Source: a virus. Taken from it: a DNA stretch of 50,297 nucleotides. Positions 24,703-31,468 of this stretch are shown here, one piece after another. The notes beneath the pieces are model-generated. The model was given only the letters and a program-made list of their open reading frames with translations, was not told where the DNA came from and ran no database searches. The stretch is taken from positions 1 to 50,297 of IMG/VR virus record IMGVR_UViG_3300025116_000097; one strand, given 5' to 3'. The first letter of the stretch is position 1. Each line of letters starts with the position of its first letter. The translations under genes were made by a program, and so were the position numbers.

Positions 24703-24720
24703 AGAGAATAAGCATTCTCT
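24703..24720 (-). other. Hairpin in the early late-leader RNA
   Basis: AGAGAAT GCTT ATTCTCT is a perfect 7-bp hairpin roughly 10-27 nt after the predicted start of the late transcript. It could be part of a pause or Q-loading element. Confidence 0.5.
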
Positions 24721-24735
24721 GCGGCCCTCATCGCA

Positions 24736-24765
24736 ATTCTAAAATGATGACTCGCTACATGTCAA
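24736..24765 (-). promoter_or_regulatory. Strong sigma-70 promoter, PR'-like late promoter
   Basis: On the minus strand a perfect -35 TTGACA (24765-24760), an 18-base spacer and -10 TAGAAT (24741-24736, five of six matches). It starts just downstream of the HNH gene, reads toward tRNA, terminase and all late genes, and is followed by a terminator, as in lambda PR'-tR'. Confidence 0.75.
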
Positions 24766-24768
24766 CAA

Positions 24769-25266
24769 TCACAGTGTGCACCCTGGGTGCAGCCTCCTTT
24801 TTGCGTCCAAATACGCTGCGCTGGCATCTTCGTGCGATTGGAAACTGCCCAGGTATTGGCTTTTCCCATCCACACTGATTTTTGCGGCGAACCCGTTCCT
24901 GACCGGGTAGATGCCTAAGACGCCGGTGCTGCTCGCCTTTGACGGATGCCGCATGTTCTGGGCGTTCGTCTCCCAATCCACGTCGCGAAGGTTCTCGATC
25001 CTGTTGTCGCTCCTACACCCGTTGATGTGATCGATTTGGCCTCTAGGCCAAGTTCCATACACATAGAGCCAGGCCAACCGATGCGCCATAAACCGTCGTC
25101 TCTGAATCGTGATACCAAGGTATCCGTTGTGTCTCATGGTCCCGGCAGCGGCCCCTGCTATCGCGCGCCCAGAGTTGGCCTTCCATTGAAAAGCCCCCGT
25201 CTCTGGCTGGTAAAAAAGAAGCTCTCGCAAGGTCGTCACAGAAAGTGAGGTTCCCGCATCAAGCAT
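24769..25266 (-). CDS. HNH endonuclease with AP2-type DNA-binding domain
   Basis: A 165-residue protein. The N-terminal HNH_3 pattern is FQWKANSGRAIAGAAAGTMRHNGYLGITI, FMAHRLAWLYVYGTWPRGQIDHINGCRSDNRIENLRDVDWETNAQN. The C-terminal AP2 pattern is GVLGIYPVRNGFAAKISVDGKSQYLGSFQSHEDASAAYLDAKRRLH. This combination marks mobile HNH homing endonucleases. GGAGG lies before the ATG, one base after the Q-like stop, so it is inserted between Q and its promoter site. Confidence 0.9.
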   Translation of the reverse strand: MLDAGTSLSVTTLRELLFYQPETGAFQWKANSGRAIAGAAAGTMRHNGYLGITIQRRRFMAHRLAWLYVYGTWPRGQIDHINGCRSDNRIENLRDVDWETNAQNMRHPSKASSTGVLGIYPVRNGFAAKISVDGKSQYLGSFQSHEDASAAYLDAKRRLHPGCTL

Positions 25267-25267
25267 T

Positions 25268-25936
25268 TCAACCTCCAGTCCGATGGTGCAAGCGTTTCTT
25301 GATCGACTGGCGCGCGCGATGCACGCAATCGTCCATAAAATTTGCCAGCCTGCGCCCGGCCTCCCCGTGCGGAATCCGTAACTTTCCCGTCGCGCCGCAG
25401 GGCTTGCACTGCTTGCTTGACAGTCGGCCGGTGTCCGGGATCACATCAAACTTGCGTCCGTGGCAGGCGTGGCAGTTGGGAGCCATCCACCAGCGCAGGA
25501 GCGCGCAGGCCACCTGCTCGGCGTCTTCCACCTTCCATTTCAGGAGCTGCAGGGTCAGCTGCTCGCGGACGGCTGGCATGGACTTCAGGCGAGACATCAG
25601 CAGCTTGGCCTGCTGTTTGTTGTGCTCGGCGGCCAGTTTCTCGGCCTGGGCACGGGCGGCTGCCGGCGTCTGCGGCGGCTTCTGGGTATCGGCGAGGCGC
25701 TGCTGGGCTGCTCGGCTGAAATCTGCCCCGGCTGCCGGTCGCAGGTGTTCGGCCCCATCCCACTCGGTGTGCAGGCGCAGCAGCGCTGCACCTATGCGGC
25801 TGGGCGACCAGCCAGCGGCAATCAGCAGATCAGTATCTGAGCGCGGAGCGCCCTCGCGTGTGTCACAGCGCAGGTCTGAGCTGGCCGTGGCCGATGCGTA
25901 GCTCTCTTCAATGGTGCGGTGGTCGTCTTGGTACAT
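25268..25936 (-). CDS. Putative late antiterminator, Q-like
   Basis: A 222-residue protein. A helical middle rich in Ala, Lys and Gln (AARAQAEKLAAEHNKQQAKLLMSRLKSM) precedes a DnaJ-like zinc motif CHACHGRKFDVIPDTGRLSSKQCKPCGATGK near residues 165-195, then a basic helix (HRARQSIKKRLHHRTGG). Zinc-binding Q proteins of the 82/21 type have a similar C-terminal finger. It is the last gene of the cro operon except for an HNH insert and precedes a promoter-terminator pair, which is the position of Q. Family membership is inferred. Confidence 0.65.
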   Translation of the reverse strand: MYQDDHRTIEESYASATASSDLRCDTREGAPRSDTDLLIAAGWSPSRIGAALLRLHTEWDGAEHLRPAAGADFSRAAQQRLADTQKPPQTPAAARAQAEKLAAEHNKQQAKLLMSRLKSMPAVREQLTLQLLKWKVEDAEQVACALLRWWMAPNCHACHGRKFDVIPDTGRLSSKQCKPCGATGKLRIPHGEAGRRLANFMDDCVHRARQSIKKRLHHRTGG

Positions 25937-25946
25937 GGTCTCCCTT

Positions 25947-26420
25947 TCAGATTGAATTCGCGGTCGCCGCTGGGAGCGGGTGTTTCTCGGGCCAGACACC
26001 CATGGCGCAAATCCGGCGCTGGGTGTCAGCAACCCAGGCGGACTCGATCAGGCGGCGGGCCTCTTTGCTGAACAGCGCTCCCTGGTCGAAAAGGGCGTGG
26101 CATCCGCGCAGCCCCTGGCGGTCGGCACACAAAGGGAAGGTCTGCAGGTCGCAGGCCTTGGTGCCCATGCCCTTCCCGGTGTTTGCGTGCGCTGCCTGGC
26201 TGTAGCCCCAGATGCCACAGTGCAGGCATGGAAGCTGGGCAACTAGGCGCAGGTATGCCTTGCTGCGGATTGGCGGGGCCTTCGGCGCTGCGGCGGGCGT
26301 GGCCACCACCGGCTGCGGCGCGCGGAAAGCTCCGGGCGTGACAGCGGGCATTGCACGCACGCGGTCGGGGTCGTGTGGCTTGTGGCGGGGTGCTCGGGCG
26401 CGGAAGCCGGTGCGCTTCAT
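25947..26420 (-). CDS. HNH-fold nuclease-like protein (YbcO/Ref type)
   Basis: A 157-residue protein. A basic Pro/Ala-rich N-terminus (KRTGFRARAPRHKPHDPDR) is followed by SKAYLRLVAQLPCLHCGIWGYSQAAHANTGKGMGTKACDLQTFPLCADRQGLRGCHALFDQG. The CxxC, AAHxNTGKGMG.K and CH.LFDQG motifs resemble DUF1364 (YbcO) and the RecA-dependent nuclease Ref. It lies beside RusA and DUF1367 in the Nin-like region, supporting a recombination or repair role. It overlaps the upstream gene by ATGA. Confidence 0.75.
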   Translation of the reverse strand: MKRTGFRARAPRHKPHDPDRVRAMPAVTPGAFRAPQPVVATPAAAPKAPPIRSKAYLRLVAQLPCLHCGIWGYSQAAHANTGKGMGTKACDLQTFPLCADRQGLRGCHALFDQGALFSKEARRLIESAWVADTQRRICAMGVWPEKHPLPAATANSI

Positions 26421-26665
26421 TGGACCACCTTCACCACGTCCCTGACGATGGAGCGAACCAAGGGACGAAGCACCATGTCAGAGAACGTCCTGCGGATGTG
26501 GTCCCTGATGGCATATGCGGCGCACCGCTGGCCTTCGATCATCTCCATGAATGCCGCGCCGATAGAGGCTGAGAAATTCTTGGTCGCAGCGCGAAACTTG
26601 ATGAACTGCAGCGGGCGGCCCTTGGCTGATGCGCGAGCAAGGCGCTTCTTCTGGCGGGGCGTCAT
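26417..26665 (-). CDS. Hypothetical protein in the Nin-like region (82 aa)
   Basis: It starts MTPRQKKRLARASAKGRPLQFIKFRAATKNFSASIGAAFMEM; basic N-terminus, helical C-terminus ending VRDVVKVVQ. Coupled at both ends by ATGA overlaps, which is the main evidence that it is real. No family recognised. Confidence 0.65.
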   Translation of the reverse strand: MTPRQKKRLARASAKGRPLQFIKFRAATKNFSASIGAAFMEMIEGQRCAAYAIRDHIRRTFSDMVLRPLVRSIVRDVVKVVQ

Positions 26666-27183
26666 TCGTTGAACCCCTGCAGGATGGTTTCGATCATCGT
26701 GATGCGGTCAACTGGCGACAGATGGCGCCACAGCGTCTTGCCCGCATGCTCGGTGCGCAGGAATTCAACGGCATCGTTGTGGAACTGCTCCATGGCGCCC
26801 TGCTCCAGCTTGGCGTAACTGGTGGAATCGGGTACAGGGAACACACCGCCCTTCGGCCCGGGGTACCACTGGCAGTGCCCTGCCCCGACTTTCAGCCAGT
26901 CTCGGAAGCCAGCGAAGTTCTCAAATCGCTCCTGGCTCTCGAACACCGCCTGCTCCATGGCCATGTGCTTGCGGTGATACCAGCCGACCCGGGCCTGATG
27001 GGTTTTGATGTCCACCATTTCGCCCGGCTCCAAGCGCAGGATGTTGTTCCACAGGCGGCGCCACTGCTTACGGCCACGGTCGCCCAGGCCGTCCACGATG
27101 CCAAAGATCACGCGCCGGGCCACAGCCTTGTCGGCCTCAGTGATCTGCACAGGGTCTTGGCGCACCAGGGTGATTTCAGCCAT
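26662..27183 (-). CDS. DUF1367 family protein
   Basis: A 173-residue protein. ARVGWYHRKHMAMEQAVFESQERFENFAGFRDWLKVGAGHC and SYAKLEQGAMEQFHNDAVEFLR match the DUF1367 pattern (HRKFFA..., FR.WL...AGH, S.SFAKM...EF). Members sit in Nin regions of lambdoid phages near RusA; function unknown. The start at 27183 overlaps the end of RusA. Confidence 0.82.
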   Translation of the reverse strand: MAEITLVRQDPVQITEADKAVARRVIFGIVDGLGDRGRKQWRRLWNNILRLEPGEMVDIKTHQARVGWYHRKHMAMEQAVFESQERFENFAGFRDWLKVGAGHCQWYPGPKGGVFPVPDSTSYAKLEQGAMEQFHNDAVEFLRTEHAGKTLWRHLSPVDRITMIETILQGFNE

Positions 27184-27616
27184 GGCCCGCCTCCAGCCCC
27201 GCCACAATCACATCCACCCCGGGCTGCTCGGCGTACACCTTGCGGCAGTCCACCAGGCGCACTACCTGGCAGTCGTCCGCCCAGGCGATGCCGTTCATTC
27301 CGTCCTTGATGGCCTTGACCACGTTGTCCAGATCCGGGCGCTTGGTGACGTGCTCCAGCCCATCCAGGGCGGCCTGGCGGCGCTTCTTGCTCCACGACGC
27401 CGGGATGCTGAACCGGGCAATCACCGACAGCGCCACTGCGCCGCTGAATGGCTTGGCACCGACCATGGCCTGCTTGGCGAACACGGCCACGCGGGCCTCG
27501 TAGTTCTCTGTCTTGGCCGGGGTGTAGTGGGCAACACGGCCACCACGCACGAATGCGCGCGCCCTGCCCTTTGCCACCGGATCGCCCGGCACGGTGAAGC
27601 TGTAAACCAAGCTCAT
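27176..27616 (-). CDS. rusA: RusA-family Holliday junction resolvase
   Basis: A 146-residue protein. MSLVYSFTVPGDPVAKGRARAF is the RusA N-terminus and KRPDLDNVVKAIKDGMNGIAWADDCQVV carries the catalytic acidic residues (Asp95, Asp97, Asp115; E. coli RusA has D70, D72, D91). It resolves recombination intermediates before packaging. The ATG overlaps the stop of the small zinc-finger gene. Confidence 0.93.
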   Translation of the reverse strand: MSLVYSFTVPGDPVAKGRARAFVRGGRVAHYTPAKTENYEARVAVFAKQAMVGAKPFSGAVALSVIARFSIPASWSKKRRQAALDGLEHVTKRPDLDNVVKAIKDGMNGIAWADDCQVVRLVDCRKVYAEQPGVDVIVAGLEAGHG

Positions 27617-27768
27617 GAGCGCCCCCCGGTCTTGCGCTTCTCCATTGCAGCGGCCATCCAACAGCTCACCGAACACGTTTCTTGCCTTGCGTTGCGCGCG
27701 GTGAAGTACCGGCCGCAGCCGGTGCACTTTCGCGGCTCCCATTGCAGCCCTCCGGCTCCAGCGCCCAC
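27613..27768 (-). CDS. Small zinc-finger protein (51 aa)
   Basis: From GTG 27768: VGAGAGGLQWEPRKCTGCGRYFTARNARQETCSVSCW, a CxxC...CxxxC finger, ending KRKTGGRS. It lies largely inside the 3' end of the preceding zinc-finger gene in another frame, but its stop overlaps the RusA start (ATGA), indicating it is translated. The start is uncertain; CTG 27747 is another option. Confidence 0.6.
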   Translation of the reverse strand: MGAGAGGLQWEPRKCTGCGRYFTARNARQETCSVSCWMAAAMEKRKTGGRS

Positions 27769-27992
27769 TCCGGGGCCTTGGCCAGCGCGCGAAGCATCGC
27801 CTCGTCGTGCCCCATGCCCATCCACACCGCCAGCGTCGAGCGCGAGCGCTCCCGCTTGGCCTCCGTCCCGATGACAAACAGGCGCTGGATGCGCTGTATT
27901 GCTCTCGCCCCGCAGTAGGGGCAGCCCTCGTCGTGCATTCGGTACTCGCCCGGGTCTGGCCTGGCCCTTGCCAGCTCGCAGCACTCGCACAT
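27666..27992 (-). CDS. Zinc-finger protein (108 aa)
   Basis: It starts MCECCELARARPDPGEYRMHDEGCPYCGARAIQRIQRLFVIGTEAKRERSRSTLAVWMGMGHDEAMLRALAK. CxCC and CPYC pairs look zinc-binding, and the GHDEAxLRALAK end is seen in related phage proteins. The last 35 residues are encoded opposite the frame of the next gene and look less conserved, so a frameshift joining the two zinc-finger frames is possible. It shares one base with the upstream stop. Confidence 0.65.
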   Translation of the reverse strand: MCECCELARARPDPGEYRMHDEGCPYCGARAIQRIQRLFVIGTEAKRERSRSTLAVWMGMGHDEAMLRALAKAPEWALEPEGCNGSRESAPAAAGTSPRATQGKKRVR

Positions 27993-28126
27993 CACGCGCG
28001 CCCTGCATGGGGGGCCTCGCTGAAAAGGTCGCCAGTGACCCACAGGGCGAACAGGATTTCCGACACCGGGGCGTCACCTCCGGCGCGCACGAAGTCCAGA
28101 AGGCGATTGGCTTGGGCGCGGGTCAT
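27992..28126 (-). CDS. Small protein (44 aa)
   Basis: MTRAQANRLLDFVRAGGDAP then VSEILFALWVTGDLFSEAPHAGRA. It starts inside the DUF6475-like stop (ATGA) and its stop shares a base with the next ATG. The tight coupling supports coding. Hypothetical helical protein. Confidence 0.65.
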   Translation of the reverse strand: MTRAQANRLLDFVRAGGDAPVSEILFALWVTGDLFSEAPHAGRA

Positions 28127-28791
28127 GCTGCATGCCCTTCTGCGCTGGCCGGCAGCAGCCCAGCCGGACCCGCCTCGATGGCCTGCAGCGCCTGAAAGCT
28201 GATGGCGGTCTTGCCCGCTGCGCTGCCCTGCTGGTACACCTGCTTCGCTCTGGCGGCGTCTCCCACGAGCGCGGGCTTTGGCAGTGGCAGGCCGGATTTC
28301 GCATACACGCTGTCCGGGCTGCGGTCGCCCATCAGACGGCGCGGATAGTCGAACTGCCCGCGCCCGGCGTAGGCGCGGTGGCTTTCGCAAAAGCGGTGCT
28401 GCACGTAGCCCAGCTCCTTCGTTTCGGTGCGGCAAAGCTTCGGCCAGCCGCCCAGGTCTTCCACCACGGCATGGATGGCCGGGTCATCGAAAACCACATC
28501 GGTGTAGGCGCCAACGCTGCCCATGGCCTCCAGGCACTTGCCCCAGGCCAGCGCGGCGCGGTCGGTGGTGGTGCCCTGCAGGACGCGGGCCAGGTCGGCC
28601 ACCTTCGGCGCGAATTGCCCGCGCTCCGGGTCGGTGCAATGGCGCTGAATCGCAGAGCGAATCTGCTCCAGGTCGAAGCCCTGGCAGGCGGTCCACCAAA
28701 GATCGAGCACGAAGCGGCTGGCGTCCTGGCGGTAGTACGCCAGCACGTCGGTGATGAGCTGCGCGAATGCGGAGCGGTCAGACGGTTTCAT
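28123..28791 (-). CDS. DUF6475-like replication accessory protein (P-like position)
   Basis: A 222-residue protein. MKPSDRSAFAQLITDVLAYYRQDASRFVLDLWWTACQGFDLEQIRSAIQRHCTDPERGQFAPKVADLARVL, then ALAWGKCLEAMGSVGAYTDVVFDDPAIHAVVEDLGGWPKL match the pattern I recall for DUF6475. It lies directly after the O-like gene, overlapping it, so it is likely the helicase loader or other replication partner. That role is inferred from order. Confidence 0.8.
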   Translation of the reverse strand: MKPSDRSAFAQLITDVLAYYRQDASRFVLDLWWTACQGFDLEQIRSAIQRHCTDPERGQFAPKVADLARVLQGTTTDRAALAWGKCLEAMGSVGAYTDVVFDDPAIHAVVEDLGGWPKLCRTETKELGYVQHRFCESHRAYAGRGQFDYPRRLMGDRSPDSVYAKSGLPLPKPALVGDAARAKQVYQQGSAAGKTAISFQALQAIEAGPAGLLPASAEGHAA

Positions 28792-29734
28792 GGGTGGCTC
28801 CTTCTGCGGCCCAGGTACTGGCCACGTTGCGATTGCGCTGCTCCAGCTCTTCCTGGCGGTTGGGTGCAGCCCGCTGCCCGGCAGCACGCATGCAGGTCGC
28901 CTTGAGGTACTCCACCGGGTCGGCTGGGCGGGTGACGACGGCGGCGCGCACGGCGTCCACCACGATCTGGTCGCCAAAGTCCTTCACCAGCCGTCCGACG
29001 AAAGAGCCGCATTGCGCTGCAGGCAGACCGGACTGACTGAGCAGCGACTTCCCCGCCTTCCAAAGCTCGTCCTTCGTCAGCTCGGCGGCCGACTTGGCGG
29101 CGGGGCCGCCCGTTACGTCAGTAACGGAATAAGGTTCTGTTCCCTCTCCGTTCTGTTCTGTTCTGTTCCCTTTAAGAGCGTTTTCCGGTGCTTTTCCGGT
29201 GGGCGGATGAGCGTTTTCCGCCGGAATTCGCTCGTCTTCAGGTGGAATTCCGTGCGGGTATGCGCCGGAATTCCACAGCTCCTGCGATGGAATTCCAAAC
29301 TGCGGCTTTCCTTCTTTCGTGCGCTTCGCGTTCTCTTTCCGCAGGCGGTCGCAATATTTGTCGTAGGCGTACTTGTTCTTGGACGCGAAGGCAGATACGG
29401 CCTTCTCCGCAATGACGGGGTGGTACAGGCGGCCATCGGAGCACTTCACGAACCCGTACAGGGCCTCGGCGCGCACCTTCTTCCACTCCTTCACGGACAC
29501 CGGCATGCGGCCGTACCCGGCTAGGTTTGCCAGCTCTATGTCATCGTCAGGAAGCGATGCGGCGGGGATCTGGTGCCAAGCAGCACACCACAGCATGAGC
29601 CCGGCGCGGAAGGCATCCCCGTTGGGTGTTGACGCAAATTTCGAGTCGCGCAAGCGCCGAACATCCAACTCCATGTATTGAAAGTCGGTCAAATCGCAGT
29701 CGCGCGGGGTGAGTGGCGATGGAAGAATGCTCAT
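28778..29734 (-). CDS. Replication initiator, DUF1376 (O-like)
   Basis: A 318-residue protein. The N-terminal DUF1376 winged-helix part (about residues 12-130) includes DFQYMELDVRRLRDSKFASTPNGDAFRAGLMLWCAAWHQIPAASLPDDD and KWYDKYC-like YAYDKYCDRLRKENAKR. A Pro/Glu/Asn-rich linker follows, then a C-terminal domain (ELWKAGKSLLSQSGLPAAQCGSFVGRLVKDFGDQIVVDAV). The linker DNA carries GGAATTC iterons, as lambda O carries ori. GGGGTGG precedes the ATG. Confidence 0.88.
   Translation of the reverse strand: MSILPSPLTPRDCDLTDFQYMELDVRRLRDSKFASTPNGDAFRAGLMLWCAAWHQIPAASLPDDDIELANLAGYGRMPVSVKEWKKVRAEALYGFVKCSDGRLYHPVIAEKAVSAFASKNKYAYDKYCDRLRKENAKRTKEGKPQFGIPSQELWNSGAYPHGIPPEDERIPAENAHPPTGKAPENALKGNRTEQNGEGTEPYSVTDVTGGPAAKSAAELTKDELWKAGKSLLSQSGLPAAQCGSFVGRLVKDFGDQIVVDAVRAAVVTRPADPVEYLKATCMRAAGQRAAPNRQEELEQRNRNVASTWAAEGATHETV
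29150..29169. repeat. Pentanucleotide GTTCT repeat, four copies
   Basis: GTTCT is repeated three times and then GTTCC within the linker of the O-like gene, at the edge of the iteron array. Not a multiple of three, so length change would shift frame. Confidence 0.8.
29176..29296. other. Candidate replication origin: iterons inside the O-like gene
   Basis: Four GGAATTC(C) palindromes at 29223, 29244, 29267 and 29289 are spaced 21, 23 and 22 bases (two helical turns). GAGCGTTTTCCG occurs at 29176 and 29209 with a related CTTTTCCGG at 29191. An iteron array in the middle of the initiator gene is the lambda arrangement. Confidence 0.6.
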
Positions 29735-30024
29735 GTCGATGTCCACCCCGGAGAAAGCGAACCATTGCCCATCGAGCGCGGGAAAAGCGCATCGCTGCGG
29801 CGGATATGCCCGTCGCGTGCCGCCTGGGTGAACACGGCACCCCAGGCCCTCAAATCTGTTTCCGGCGCAATGCCGGCATCCATGGCGGCCAGCGTGACGT
29901 GCTCGGAACTGAAGGGCTGGCCCTTGTGTTTGCGCGCATAGGCAATCAGGAAGCCCAAGGCATCCTGATCGAACCGGCGCGGAGCTGGTGCGCCGCCGAA
30001 AAGATCGGTCTGATGCGCCTGCAT
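29731..30024 (-). CDS. Hypothetical early protein (97 aa)
   Basis: It starts MQAHQTDLFGGAPAPRRFDQDALGFLIAYARKHKGQPFSSEHVTLAAMDAGIAPETDLRAWGAVFTQAARDGHIRRSD, a winged-helix-like pattern known from phage early operons. GGGGAG lies five bases before ATG 30024; a GTG at 30030 is an alternative. It overlaps the O-like ATG (ATGA). Possibly a replication regulator. Confidence 0.72.
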   Translation of the reverse strand: MQAHQTDLFGGAPAPRRFDQDALGFLIAYARKHKGQPFSSEHVTLAAMDAGIAPETDLRAWGAVFTQAARDGHIRRSDALFPRSMGNGSLSPGWTST

Positions 30025-30026
30025 GG

Positions 30027-30218
30027 TCACTCCCCGGTCACCACGGCGCGACGGACGCCTACGCGCGCTGCTGCCAGATCTCGCGCAAATTGCGCGGAAT
30101 GGATTGCGCGCTCTGCTGCGCGTGCCGTCGCGTCGGGCTTGTCGTCAGACTGACGTCCAATTCGGCCAAAGCCCGGCGGCTGGTTCAGTGGTTTTCTAGG
30201 ATTCCAAAGGCTGGTCAT
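30027..30218 (-). CDS. Hypothetical early protein (63 aa)
   Basis: It starts MTSLWNPRKPLNQPPGFGRIGRQSDDKPDATARAAERAIHSAQFARDLAAAR after AGGAACGTAC. Basic and without recognisable domain. It sits directly before the winged-helix-like gene. Confidence 0.6.
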   Translation of the reverse strand: MTSLWNPRKPLNQPPGFGRIGRQSDDKPDATARAAERAIHSAQFARDLAAARVGVRRAVVTGE

Positions 30219-30254
30219 GTACGTTCCTGTGCGTTTTCCGTTACGCAAAAAGGC

Positions 30255-30446
30255 TTACGCCCTTGGCTTGAGTTGCACGACCTGGGCGGCCTGCTTGCGG
30301 CGCACGTACCTGCGCTCTATGGACTGGCGGGCGAGCTGAGTCGCCGCCTCGTCCGTTGTCATCCCGCGCTCCCGTGCGTACTGCTCCAGGGCGCGGTGCT
30401 CCGCATCGCTCAAATCGAGCGGCTTTGTTCGTTGAGTTGGTGGCAC
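30255..30446 (-). CDS. Small ribbon-helix-helix-like protein (63 aa)
   Basis: GTG start, then PPTQRTKPLDLSDAEHRALEQYARERGMTTDEAATQLARQSIERRYVRRK. The strand-helix-helix layout resembles Arc/MetJ-type DNA-binding proteins. It follows a second protein of the same type in the cro operon and might play the cII-like or transcriptional tuning role. Family assignment is tentative. Confidence 0.6.
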   Translation of the reverse strand: MPPTQRTKPLDLSDAEHRALEQYARERGMTTDEAATQLARQSIERRYVRRKQAAQVVQLKPRA

Positions 30447-30504
30447 GAGTGCTCATTCCGTTACGCATTTGTTGGTGGAGCGTGCCTGCTGAGGCACTCG
30501 TAAG

Positions 30505-30711
30505 TTACGAATGAAACGCTCGCATTTCAGGAGCGGAGAGCCCAGAATTGATGCCATGTTGAGAGTTCAATGCATCGAAAATCAGCTCGCGCAAAAAGGC
30601 GGATGGCTGCTGCTTGTTCAGGGCGCTGATGGCCTCGATAGCGCGCATCTCGTCGTCGTTGAGAGAGAGGTTCACGCGCTTGCTGCGGATGTGGCGTGGA
30701 TCGGCGTACAT
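30505..30711 (-). CDS. Ribbon-helix-helix DNA-binding protein (68 aa)
   Basis: MYADPRHIRSKRVNLSLNDDEMRAIEAISALNKQQPSAFLRELIFDALNSQHG: a basic beta strand (SKRVNLSLN), then two helices with the turn at NKQQPSA, a clear RHH pattern. It lies downstream of cro in the early operon and is probably a transcription factor. Confidence 0.75.
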   Translation of the reverse strand: MYADPRHIRSKRVNLSLNDDEMRAIEAISALNKQQPSAFLRELIFDALNSQHGINSGLSAPEMRAFHS

Positions 30712-30826
30712 GGGTCAGCCTCCGGTTGTTGTTGTGGGGTGGAATCCGCGTTCTGGCTTGATGGAGCCCGCCCATCCCCGGATACGATGGGTGTCGCTTA
30801 CACAACCATCGCCAGGGAGGGCGGAC

Positions 30827-31063
30827 ATGAAACTTTGGTTGGACATACAGACGCCGACAGTCATATTCACGAAGTGCGACTGGCCTGGTCTTGCGCACCC
30901 AGCGACTGGGGACACAGTCCTGTACGGCAAGGGCGATCAGACGTGGGTGTTCCAGGTGACGGAGCGAACGCTTGCGATAGGCATGGACCCGATGACCCGG
31001 GAGCCGGTGACGCACTTGATGCTGAAAGTCGATTCAGAAGCGCCAGAGGGATTCCAGCCGTAA
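30827..31063 (+). CDS. Hypothetical protein on the opposite strand of the early operon (78 aa)
   Basis: MKLWLDIQTPTVIFTKCDWP then GLAHPATGDTVLYGKGDQTWVFQVTERTLAIGMDPMTREPVTHLMLKV: a well-formed small beta protein. GGGAGGGCGGAC precedes the ATG, and TTGATG-N19-TACGAT upstream could be a weak promoter. It overlaps antisense with the ORF at 30867-31202. One of the two may be a shadow, but both have excellent ribosome-binding sites. Confidence 0.55.
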   Translation: MKLWLDIQTPTVIFTKCDWPGLAHPATGDTVLYGKGDQTWVFQVTERTLAIGMDPMTREPVTHLMLKVDSEAPEGFQP

Positions 31064-31202
31064 CACCAGACTGGACAAGCCATCCCGAGGCAAAGACGTT
31101 CTCTACGCCTTCGACAGCAACGAGAACGCGGCGGTCAAACGAGGCTGGGATGCGAATGACGGTGTCCACGCCATCGAGCTTGCATGTGATTTGCTCACCC
31201 AT
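30867..31202 (-). CDS. ORF coupled to cro (111 aa)
   Basis: MGEQITCKLDGVDTVIRIPASFDRRVLVAVEGVENVFASGWLVQSGVTAGIP is followed by a Ser/Pro-rich tail. The start overlaps the cro stop by eight bases and is preceded by AGGAGGTGATCC, a near-perfect anti-16S match, so it should be well translated. The last 65 residues are antisense to the plus-strand ORF and look less protein-like, so the gene may have been truncated or extended by rearrangement. Confidence 0.6.
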   Translation of the reverse strand: MGEQITCKLDGVDTVIRIPASFDRRVLVAVEGVENVFASGWLVQSGVTAGIPLALLNRLSASSASPAPGSSGPCLSQAFAPSPGTPTSDRPCRTGLCPQSLGAQDQASRTS

Positions 31203-31431
31203 GGATCACCTCCTGCGCTTCGGCGCGGGTGGGGCCTGCTTCCGCTGTGCGGTCTTGCACAAGCGACTCCAGAGAGACAGCGCCTCCAGTGAAATCACGG
31301 ACGGACAGCATGTACTTTGGAGGCACGCCGTCATCCGCCATCTGGCTGACGCGGCCAGCCGTCAGCCCAAGGTGCTCCGCCAACGCCTTCTGGCGCCCGC
31401 GTTCTTCTTCCAGCCAAGTTTTCAGGTTCAT
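31195..31431 (-). CDS. cro: Cro-like repressor (YdaS/Cro family)
   Basis: A 78-residue protein. MNLKTWLEEERGRQKALAEHLGLTAGRVSQMADDGVPPKYMLSVRDFTGG contains the helix-turn-helix QKALAEHLGLTAGRVSQMADD. Divergent from cI. The -10 TAAAGT ends eight bases before the ATG and there is no Shine-Dalgarno, so the mRNA is nearly leaderless. It is the first gene of the leftward early operon that leads to Q. Confidence 0.88.
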   Translation of the reverse strand: MNLKTWLEEERGRQKALAEHLGLTAGRVSQMADDGVPPKYMLSVRDFTGGAVSLESLVQDRTAEAGPTRAEAQEVIHG

Positions 31432-31468
31432 GGGCTGCGACTTTAGCGTTTACTAAAGCGACAGTCAA
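31432..31468 (-). promoter_or_regulatory. Early promoter for cro (PR analogue)
   Basis: On the minus strand TTGACT (31468-31463), a 17-base spacer and TAAAGT (31445-31440). Operator O1 covers the -10 and spacer, so repressor binding should exclude polymerase. Confidence 0.8.
31441..31458. promoter_or_regulatory. CI/Cro operator O1
   Basis: CTTTAGCGTTTACTAAAG, a perfect 6-6-6 inverted repeat (CTTTAG-N6-CTAAAG) overlapping the cro promoter. It is the best copy of a motif also found at 31479 and 34874. Confidence 0.8.

Noticed and set aside
29150-29169. GTTCT pentanucleotide run as a phase-variation switch
   Set aside because: Only four copies in an essential replication gene; more likely part of the origin region.
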